The notes under the pieces were generated by a model. That model did no database searches. It saw only the letters and a list, made by a program, of their open reading frames with translations, and was not told the DNA's origin. Below, piece by piece: positions 54,601 to 64,000 of a stretch of DNA of 64,000 nucleotides (the first letter of the stretch is position 1; every line of letters starts with the position of its first letter). The DNA is from Megachile rotundata. Lineage: Eukaryota; Arthropoda; Insecta; Hymenoptera; Megachilidae. The DNA is taken from positions 2,604,001-2,668,000 of the forward strand of contig NW_027473318.1 of the NCBI RefSeq assembly GCF_050947335.1, given 5' to 3'. The position numbers were made by a program, and so were the translations under genes.

Positions 54601-56570
54601 ATTGTATGATTGCGATTGTATGATTGTGATTGTATGATTGTGATGTATGATTGTAATTGTATGATTATGATTGTATGATTGTGATTGTATGATTGTGATT
54701 GTATGATTGTGATTGTATGATTGTATTTGGGAGATTGTATTTGGGAGATTGTAATTGTATGATTGCGATTGTATGATTGTGATTCTATGATTGTGATTGT
54801 ATGATTGTGATTGTATGATTGTGATTGTATGATTGTGGTTGTATGATTGTGATTGTATGAATGCGATTGTATGATTGTGATTGCATAATTGTGATTGTAT
54901 GATTGTGATTGTATGATTGTGATTGTATGTTTGCGATTGTATGATTGTGATGTTATGATTGTGATTGTATGATTGTGATTGTGTGAGTGTGATTGTCTGA
55001 TTGTGGTTGTGCGTTTGTGATTGTACGATTGTGAATGTACGATTGTGATTGTATGATTGTGGTTGTATGAATATGATTGTATGATTGTGATTGCATGATT
55101 GTGATTGTATGATTGTGATTGTATGATTGTGATTGTATGATTGTGATTGTATGATTGTGATTGTATGATTGTGATTGTATGAATGCGATTGTATGATTGT
55201 GTTTGCATAATTGTGATTGTATGATTGAGATTGTATGATTGCGATTGTATGATTGTGATTGTATGATTGTGATGTATGATTGTAATTGTATGATTATGAT
55301 TGTATGATTGTGATTGTATGATTGTCATGGTATGATTGTGATGGTATGATTGTGATTGTATGATTGCGATCGTATGATTCTGATTGTATGATTATGGTTG
55401 TATGATTGTGATTGTATGATTGCGATTGTATGATTGTGATTGTATGTTTATGATTGTATTTTTGTGATTTTATGATTGTGATTGTATGATTGTGGTTGTA
55501 TGATTGTGATTGTATGATTGCGATTGTATGAATGCGATTGTATGATTGTGATTGCATAATTGTGATTGTATGATTGTGATTGTATGATTGTGATTGTATG
55601 ATTGTGATTGTATGATTGTGATTGTATGATTGTGATTGTATGAATGCGATTGTATGATTGTGATTACATAATTGTGATTGTATGATTGTGATTGTATGAT
55701 TGTGATTGTATGTTTGCGATTGTATGATTGTGATGTTATGATTGTGATTGTATGATTGTGATTGTATGAGTGTGATTGTCTGATTGTGGTTGTGCGTTTG
55801 TGATTGTACGATTGTGAATGTACGATTGTGATTGTATGATTGTGGTTGTATGATTGTGATTGTATGATTGTGGTTGTATGATTGTGATTGTATGAATGCG
55901 ATTGTATGATTGTGATTGCATAATTGTGATTGTATGATTGTGATTGTATGATTGTGATTGTATGTTTGCGATTGTATGATTGTGATGTTATGATTGTGAT
56001 TGTATGATTGTGATTGTATGAGTGTGATTGTCTGATTGTGGTTGTGCGTTTGTGATTGTACGATTGTGAATGTACGATTGTGATTGTATGATTGTGGTTG
56101 TATGAATATGATTGTATGATTGTGATTGCATGATTGTGATTGTATGATTGTGATTGTATGATTGTGATTGTATGATTGTGATTGTATGATTGTGATTGTC
56201 TGATTGTGGTTGTGCGATTGTGATTGTATGATTGTGTTTCTGTGATTGTGATTGTATGATTGTGATTGTATAATTGTGATTGTATGATTGTGATTGTATG
56301 ATTGTATTTGGGAGATTGTATTTGGGAGATTGTAATTGTATGATTGCGATTGTATGATTGTGATTGTATGATTGCGATTGTATGATTGTGATTGTATGAT
56401 TGTGATGTATGATTGTAATTGTATGATTGCGATGTATGACTGTAATTGTATGATTGTGATTGTATGATTGTGATTGTATGATTGTGATTGTATGATTGTG
56501 ATTGTATGATTGTGATAGTATGATTGTGATTGTATGATTGTGACTGTATGATTGTGATTGTATGATTGTA

Positions 56571-56640
56571 TTAGGGAGATTGTATTTGGGAGATTGTATT
56601 TGGGAGATTGTATTTGGGAGATTGTATTTGGGAGATTGTA
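56571..56640 (+). repeat. Five-copy G-run cluster, first unit TTAGGG
   Basis: The first unit reads TTAGGGAGATTGTA, a single T-to-A change that happens to create one vertebrate-type telomere hexamer. The other four are standard. It is followed by ATTGTA with a C change (GTAACTG). Confidence 0.9.
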
Positions 56641-59600
56641 ACTGTATGATTGCGATTGTATGATTGTGATTGTATGATTGCGATTGTATGATTGCGGTTG
56701 TATGATTGTGATGTATGATTGTAATTGTATGATTATGATTGTATGATTGTGATTGTATGATTGTGAATGTATGATTGTATTTGGGAGATTGTATTTGGGA
56801 GATTGTATTTGGGAGATTGTAATTGTATGATTGCGATTGTATGATTGTGATTGTATGATTGCGATTGTATGATTGTGATTGTATGATTGTGATGTATGAT
56901 TGTAATTGTATGATTATGATTGTATGATTGTGATTGTATGATTGTGATGGTATGATTGTGATGGTATGATTGTGATTGTATGATTGCGATCGTATGATTG
57001 TGATTGTATGATTATGATTGTATGATTGTGATTGTATGATTGCGATTGTATGATTGTCATTGTATGATTATGATTGTATTTTTGTGGTTTTATGATTGTG
57101 ATTGTATGATTGTGATTGTATGATTGTGATTGTATGATTGTGGTTGTATGATTGTGATTGTATGAATGCGATTGTATGATTGTGATTGCATAATTGTGAT
57201 TGTATGATTGTGATTGTATGATTGTGATTGTATGTTTGCGATTGTATGATTGTGATGTTATGATTGTGATTGTATGATTGTGATTGTATGAGTGTGATTG
57301 TCTGATTGTGGTTGTGCGTTTGTGATTGTACGATTGTGAATGTATGATTGTATTTGGGAGATTGTATTTGGGAGATTGTAATTGTATGATTGCGATTGTA
57401 TGATTGTGATTGTATGATTGCGATTGTATGATTGTCATTGTATGATTGTGATTGTATGATTGTGATTGTATGTTTGTGATTGTATGATTGTGATTGTATG
57501 ATTGTGATTGTATGATTGTGATTGTATGATTGTGATTGTATGATTGTGATTGTATGATTGTGATTGTATGATTGTGATTGTATGATTGTGATTGTATGAT
57601 TGTAAAATATGATTGTGATTGTATGATTGTGTTTGTATGATTGTGATTGTATGATTGTGATTGTATGAGTGTGATTGACTGATTGTGGTTGTGCGATTGT
57701 GATTGTACGATTGTGATTGTACGATTGTGATTGAATGATTGTGATTGTATGATTATGATTGTATGATTGTGATTGCATGATTGTGATTGTATGATTGTGA
57801 TTGCATGATTTTGAATGTATGATTCTGATTGTATGATTGTGATTGTATGATTGTGATTGTATGATTGTGAGTGTATGATTGTGATTATATGACTGTGATT
57901 GTATGATTGTGATAGTATGATTGTGATTGTATGATTGTGATTGCATGATTGTGATTGTATGATTGCAATTGTATGATTGTGATTGTATGATTATGATTTT
58001 ATGATTGCGATTGCATGATTGTGATTGTATGGTTGTGATTGTATGATTGTGATTGTATGATTGTGATTGTATGATTGTGATTGTATGATTGTGAAATATG
58101 ATTGTGATTGTATGATTGAGATTGTATGATTGTGATTGTATGATTGCGATTGTATGAATGCGATTGTATGATTGTGATTGCATAATTGTGATTGTATGAT
58201 TGTGATTGTATGATTGTGATTGTATGATTGTGATTGTATGATTGTGGTTGTATGATTGTGATTGTATGAATGCGATTGTATGATTGTGATTGCATAATTG
58301 TGATTGTATGATTGTGATTGTATGATTGTGATTGTATGTTTGCGATTGTATGATTGTGATGTTATGATTGTGATGTTATGATTGTGATTGTATGATTGTG
58401 ATTGTATGAGTGTGATTGTCTGATTGTGGTTGTGCGTTTGTGATTGTACGATTGTGAATGTACGATTGTGATTGTATGATTGTGGTTGTATGAATATGAT
58501 TGTATGATTGTGATTGCATGATTGTGATTGTATGATTGTGATTGTATGATTGTGATTGTATGATTGTGATTGTACGATTGTGATTGTCTGATTGTGTTTG
58601 TGCGATTGTGATTGTATGATTGTGATTCTGTGATTGTGATTGTATGATTGTGATTGTATGATTGTGATTGTATGATTGTGACTGTATGTTTGTGATTGTA
58701 TGATTGTGATTGTACGATTGTGATTGTATGATTGTGATTGTATGATTGTGATAGTATGATTGTGATTGTATGACTGTGATTGTATGACTGTGATTGTATG
58801 ATTGTGATTGTATGATTGTGATTGTATGATTGTGAAAGTATGATTGTGATTCTATGATTGTGATTCTATGATTGTGATTGTATGATTGTGATTGTCTGAT
58901 TGTGGTTGTGCGATTGTGATTGTACGATTGTGATTGTACGATTGTGATTGTATGATTGTGATTGTATGATTATGATTGTATGATTGTGATTGCATGATTG
59001 TGACTGTATGATTGTATTTGGGAGATTGTATTTGGGAGATTGTATTTGAGAGATTGTAATTGTATGATTGCTATTGTATGATTGTGATTGTATGATTGTG
59101 ATAGCATGATTGTGACTGTATCATTGTGATTGTATGATTGTGATTGTATGATTGAGATTGTATGATTGTGATTGTATGATTGCGATTGTATGATTGTGAT
59201 TGTATGATTGCGATTGTATGATTGCGATTGTATGATTGTGATTGTATGATTGTGATGTATGTTTGCAATTGTATGATTATGATTGTATGATTGTGATTGT
59301 ATGATTGAGATTGTATGATTGTGATTGTATGATTGTGATTGCATGATTGTGACTGTATGATTGTGATTGTATGATTGTGATTGTATGATTGAGATTGTAT
59401 GATTGTGATTGTATGATTGCGATTGTATGATTGTGATTGTATGATTGCGATTGTATGATTGTGATTGTATGATTGTGATTGTATGATTGTGAATGTATGA
59501 TTGTGATTGTATGATTGTGATTGTATGATTGTGATAGTATGATTGTGATTGTATGATTGTGGTTGTATGATTGTGATTGTATGAATGCGATTGTATGATT

Positions 59601-60100
59601 GTGATTGCATAATTGTGATTGTATGATTGTGATTGTATGATTGCGATTGTATGATTGTGATTGTATGATTGTGATGTATGATTGTGATTGTATGAATGCG
59701 ATTGTATGATTGTGATTGCATAATTGTGATTGTATGATTGTGATTGTATGATTGTGATTGTATGTTTGCGATTTTATGATTGTGATGTTATGATTGTGAT
59801 TGTATGATTGTGATTGTATGATTGTGATTGTATGATTGTGATTGTCTGATTGTGGTTGTGCGTTTGTGATTGTACGATTGTGAATGTACGATTGTGATTG
59901 TATGATTGTGGTTGTATGAATATGATTGTATGATTGTGATTGCATGATTGTGATTGTATGATTGTGATTGTATGATTGTGATTGTATGATTGTGATTGTA
60001 TGATTGTGATTGTCTGATTGTGGTTGTGCGATTGTGATTGTATGATTGTGATTCTGTGATTGTGATTGTATGATTGTGATTGTATGATTGTGATTGTATG

Positions 60101-63100
60101 ATTGTATTTGGGAGATTGTATTTGGGAGATTGTAATTGTATGATTGCGATTGTATGATTGTGATTGTATGATTGCGATTGTATGATTGTGATTGTATGAT
60201 TGTGATGTATGATTGTAATTGTATGATTATGATTGTATGATTGTGATTGTATGATTGTGATTGTATGATTGTATTTGGGAGATTGTATTTGGGAGATTGT
60301 AATTGTATGATTGCGATTGTATGATTGTGATTGTATGATTGCGATTGTATGATTGTGATTGTATGATTGTGATGTATGATTGTAATTGTATGATTATGAT
60401 TGTATGATTGTGATTGTATGATTGTGATGGTATGATTGTGATGGTATGATTGTGATTGTATGATTGCGATCGTATGATTGTGATTGTATGATTATGATTG
60501 TATGATTGTGATTGTATGATTGCGATTGTATGATTGTCATTGTATGATTATGATTGTATTTTTGTGATTTTATGATTGTGATTGTATCATTGTGATTGTA
60601 TGATTGTGATTGTATGATTGCGATTGTATGAATGCGATTGTATGAATGTTATTGCATAATTGTGATTGTATGATTGTGATTGTATGATTGTGATTGTATG
60701 ATTGTGATTGTATGATTGTAATTGTATGATTATGATTGTATGATTGTGATTGTATGATTGAGATTCTATGATTGTGATTGTATGATTGCGATTGTATGAT
60801 TGTCATTGTATGATTGTGATTGTATGATTGTGATTGTATGATTGTGATTGTATGATTGTGATTGTATGATTGTGATTGTATGATTGTGATTGTATGATTG
60901 TGATTGTATGATTGTGATTGTATGATTGTGAAAGTATGATTGTGATTGTATGATTGTGTTTGTATGATTGTGATTGTATGATTGTGATTGTATGAGTGTG
61001 ATTGACTGATTGTGGTTGTGCGATTGTGATTGTACGATTGTGATTGTACGATTGTGATTGTATGATTGTGATTGTATGATTATGATTGTATGATTGTGAT
61101 TGCATGATTGTGATTGTATGATTGTGATTGCATGATTTTGAATGTATGATTCTGATTGTATGATTGTGATTGTATGATTGTGATTGTATGATTGTGAGTG
61201 TATGATTGTGATTGTATGATTGTGATTGTATGATTGTGATAGTATGATTGTGATTGTATGATTGTGATTGCATGATTGTGATTGTATGATTGCAATTGTA
61301 TGATTGTGATTGTATGATTATGATTTTATGATTGTGATTGCATGATTGTGATTGTATGGTTGTGATTGTATGATTGTGATTGTATGATTGTGACTGTATG
61401 ATTGTGATTGTATGATTGTGATTGTATGATTGTGATTGTATGATTGTGATTGTATGATTGTATTTGGGAGATTGTATTTGGGAGATTGTATTTGGGAGAT
61501 TGTAATTGTATGATTGCGATTGTATGATTGTGATTGTATGATTGCGATTGTATGATTGTGATTGTATGATTGTGATGTATGATTGTAATTGTATGATTAT
61601 GATTGTATGATTGTGATTGTATGATTGTGATTGTATGATTGTATTTGGGAGATTGTATTTGGGAGATTGTAATTGTATGATTGCGATTGTATGATTGTGA
61701 TTGTATGATTGCGATTGTATGATTGTGATTGTATGATTGTGATGTATGATTGTAATTGTATGATTATGATTGTATGATTGTGATTGTATGATTGTCATGG
61801 TATGATTGTGATGGTATGATTGTGATTGTATGATTGCGATCGTATGACTGTGATTTTATGATTATGATTGTATGATTGTGATTGTATGATTGCGATTGTA
61901 TGATTGTGATTGTATGTTTATGATTGTATTTTTGTGATTTTATGATTGTGATTGTATGATTGTGATTGTATGATTGTGATTGTATGATTGCGATTGTATG
62001 AATGCGATTGTATGATTGTGATTGCATAATTGTGATTGTATGATTGTGATTGTATGATTGTGATTGTATGATTGTGATTGTATGATTATGATTGTATGAT
62101 TGTGATTGCATGATTGTGATTGTATGATTGTGATTGCATGATTGTGATTGTGTGAGTGTGATTGTCTGATTGTGGTTGTGCGTTTGTGATTGTACGATTG
62201 TGAATGTACGATTGTGATTGTATGATTGTGGTTGTATGAATATGATTGTATGATTGTGATTGCATGATTGTGATTGTATGATTGTGATTGTATGATTGTG
62301 ATTGTATGATTGTGATTGTATGATTGTGATTGCATGATTGTGATTGTATGATTGCAATTGTATGATTGTGATTGTATGATTATGATTTTATGATTGTGAT
62401 TGCATGATTGTGATTGTATGGTTGTGATTGTATGATTGTGATTGTATGATTGTGACTGTATGATTGTGATTGTATGATTGTGATTGTATGATTGTGATTG
62501 TATGATTGTGATTGTATGATTGTATTTGGGAGATTGTATTTGGGAGATTGTATTTGGGAGATTGTATTTGGGAGATTGTATTTGGGAGATTGTAATTGTA
62601 TGATTGCGATTGTATGATTGTGATTGTATGATTGCGATTGTATGATTGTGATTGTATGATTGTGATGTATGATTGTAATTGTATGATTATGATTGTATGA
62701 TTGTGATTGTATGATTGTGATTGTATGATTGTGATTGTATGATTGTGATTGTATGATTGTATTTGGGAGATTGTATTTGGGAGATTGTAATTGTATGATT
62801 GCGATTGTATGATTGTGATTGTATGATTGCGATTGTATGATTGTGATTGTATGATTGTGATGTATGATTGTAATTGTATGATTATGATTGTATGATTGTG
62901 ATTGTATGATTGTCGTGGTATGATTTTGATGGTATGATTGTGATTGTATGATTGCGATCGTATGATTGTGATTTTATGATTATGATTGTATGATTGTGAT
63001 TGTATGATTGCGATTGTATGATTGTGATTGTATGTTTATGATTGTATTTTTGTGATTTTATGATTGTGATTGTATGATTGTGATTGTATGTTTATGATTG

Positions 63101-64000
63101 TATTTTTGTGATTTTATGATTGTGATTGTATGATTGTGATTGTATGATTGCGATTGTATGAATGCGATTGTATGATTGTGATTGCATAATTGTGATTGTA
63201 TGATTGTGATTGTATGATTGTGATTGTATGATTGTGATTGTACGATTGTGATTGTATGATTGTGATTGTATGATTGTGATAGTATGATTGTGATTGTATG
63301 ACTGTGATTGTATGACTGTGATTGTATGATTGTGATTGTATGATTGTGATTGTATGATTGTGAAAGTATGATTGTGATTCTATGATTGTGATTGTATGAT
63401 TGTGATTGTCTGATTGTGATTGTCTGATTGTGGTTGTGCGATTGTGATTGTACGATTGTGATTGTACGATTGTGATTGTATGATTGTGATTGTATGATTA
63501 TGATTGTATGATTGTGATTGCATGATTGTGACTGTATGATTGTATTTGGGAGATTGTATTTGGGAGATTGTATTTGAGAGATAGTAATTGTATGATTGCT
63601 ATTGTATGATTGTGATTGTACGATTGTGATTGCATGATTGTGACTGTATGATTGTGATTATATGATTGTGATTGTATGATTGAGATTGTATGATTGTGAT
63701 TGTATGATTGCGATTGTATGATTGTGATTGTATGATTGCGATTGTATGATTGTGATTGTATGATTGTGATGTATGTTTGTAATTGTATGATTATGATTGT
63801 ATGATTGTGATTGTATGATTGAGATTGTATGATTGTGATTGTATGATTGCGATTGTATGATTGCGATTGTATGATTGTGATTGTATGATTGTGATGTATG
63901 TTTGTAATTGTATGATTGAGATTGTATGATTGTGATTGTATGATTGCGATTGTATGATTGTGATTGTATGATTGCGATTGTATGATTGCGATTGTATGAT
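60101..64000 (+). repeat. Right-end array segment
   Basis: Its first part aligns to 45.1 kb at an offset of 15,431 (GAATGTTATTGC 60645/45214). A GATTTTGAATG-GATTCTG anchor is at 61148 and a five-unit G-run cluster at 62525. The T-rich unit occurs twice close together (63046 and 63103). The end repeats 58.7-59.3 kb: TTTGAGAG at 63573 and 59045, 4,528 bp apart. The array runs off the right edge. Confidence 0.78.
62525..62594 (+). repeat. Five-copy TTTGGGAG cluster
   Basis: Five uninterrupted units are followed by ATTGTA and a GCG unit, in the same context as 52085 and 44131 (after GGTTG and GACTG units). Confidence 0.92.

Larger units (their letters stand above)
53501..60100 (+). repeat. Shuffled short modules with TTCTGTG marker
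   Basis: The TTCTGTG unit after a GTCTG/GTGCG pair marks modules at 53595, 56238, 58626 and 60052 (spacings 2,643, 2,388 and 1,426). GATTTTGAATG-GATTCTG anchors lie at 54230 and 57821. Odd units GTAAAATATG (57601) and GTGAAATATG (about 58091) occur only here. There are many GATGTTATG and GAATGCG-GCATAATTG pairs. No unique sequence is seen. Confidence 0.75.
1..64000 (+). repeat. 14-bp satellite array filling the whole window
   Basis: The unit TGATTGTGATTGTA repeats head to tail from the first to the last base, about 4,500 copies, with no unique sequence and no inverted segment seen. The + strand is about half T, nearly a third G, a fifth A and very little C. The unit is itself two GATTGT blocks plus AT (6 + 8). 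Length variants are a 13-mer TGATTGTGATGTA, an 8-mer TGATTGTA and a 6-mer ATTGTA; the last two normally occur as a pair flanking TTTGGGAGATTGTA units, which keeps the 14-bp phase. Frequent substitutions give GCG, TACG, GCATG, GACTG, GAAAG, GATGG and TTATG units. By unit size this is a minisatellite; by array length it is satellite DNA. That it is eukaryotic is inference; chromosomal position and species are unknown. Confidence 0.99.
1..64000 (-). other. Stop-poor strand with spurious open frames; no coding gene supported
   Basis: The minus-strand unit TACAATCACAATCA has no TAA, TAG or TGA in any frame, so all three frames stay open until a variant unit creates a stop. Stop-making variants on the + strand are TTATG, GATTTTA, ATTCTA, GTCATTG and TTATAATTG. 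Three units (42 bp) give 14 codons, so every frame reads a permutation of QSQSYNHNHTITII. Open frames of 301-646 codons occur, the longest at 30281-32221, and overlapping frames on the same strand encode the same repeat peptide, for example at 24331-25083, 24624-25055 and 24686-25195. Starts come from chance CAT variants such as GCATG. No domain, signal peptide, ribosome-binding site, splice structure or frame-specific conservation is visible. Any gene called here would be an artefact. Confidence 0.95.

Noticed and set aside
56571..56576. TTAGGG telomere repeat
   Set aside because: It is a single hexamer made by one base change in a TTTGGGAG unit, not a tandem telomere tract.
1..64000. CRISPR array or phage-type direct-repeat cluster
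   Set aside because: There are no unique spacers; repeat units are contiguous and only 14 bp, and no cas-like gene is present.
1..64000. TATGAT as bacterial -10 promoter elements every 14 bp
   Set aside because: They are part of the repeat consensus, with no -35 partner at proper spacing and no gene to drive.
1..64000. Hairpins, terminators, tRNA or rRNA genes
   Set aside because: With almost no C on the + strand, self-complementary stems cannot form; no RNA gene signature is visible.
1..64000. Transposon, insertion sequence or viral element
   Set aside because: No terminal inverted repeats, transposase, integrase, polymerase or any non-repeat sequence was found.
1..64000. Ice-binding or Asn/His-rich structural repeat protein gene
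   Set aside because: The regular TITII-like peptide invites this idea, but frame indifference, missing start context and continuous extension over the whole window argue against it.
1..64000. Intrinsic DNA curvature from phased A-tracts
   Set aside because: The consensus has no A-tract or T-tract longer than two bases, and 14 bp is not in phase with the 10.5-bp helix.

Overview
The whole 64,000-base window is one uninterrupted tandem-repeat array. The + strand unit is the 14-mer TGATTGTGATTGTA (minus strand TACAATCACAATCA), present in roughly 4,500 copies, all in one orientation. Both window ends lie inside the array, so it is longer than what is shown. I found no protein gene, RNA gene, mobile element, CRISPR array or unique sequence. 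Homogeneous satellite DNA on this scale points to a eukaryotic chromosome (heterochromatic, pericentromeric or subtelomeric). I cannot name the species from the sequence.

The array is not monotonous. Variant units recur in a fixed order and form higher-order repeats (HORs). The main variants are: TGATTGCGATTGTA; CGATTGTGATTGTA; a 13-mer TGATTGTGATGTA; TGATTGTAATTGTA; TGATTATGATTGTA; a T-rich TTTTTGTGATTTTA; and a diverged G-run unit TTTGGGAGATTGTA. The G-run unit occurs in clusters of 1-6, entered through an 8-mer TGATTGTA and left through a 6-mer ATTGTA. Two recurring cassettes carry most variants. Cassette L runs G-run cluster, GCG units, 13-mer, CGATCG, T-rich unit. Cassette R runs GAAAG, GTCTG/GGTTGTGCG, TACG units, GCATG, GATTTTGAATG.

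Layout: 1-8.4 kb holds two copies of a ~7.2-kb HOR, the first cut by the window start, with a 587-bp sub-repeat. 8.4-13.1 kb is a 2,375-bp tandem duplication. 13.1-15.7 kb is another module copy. 15.69-25.15 and 25.15-33.72 kb are two abutting copies of a ~9-kb macro-repeat; a 1,494-bp tandem duplication occurs only in the first. A third, rearranged copy starts at 33.72 kb. 37.2-53.5 kb holds ~8-10-kb-spaced copies interrupted by local tandem duplications of 1,564 bp (with a nested 684-bp one) and 1,455 bp. 53.5-64 kb is made of shorter, shuffled cassettes.

Many long open frames exist on the minus strand, up to 646 codons. They are a by-product of composition: the minus-strand unit contains no stop in any frame, and because 14 is not divisible by 3, all three frames read the same 14-residue peptide QSQSYNHNHTITII. 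I do not annotate any as a gene. The real content of the window is its record of satellite evolution: nested duplications, indels in whole units, module exchange and CpG-type variants.
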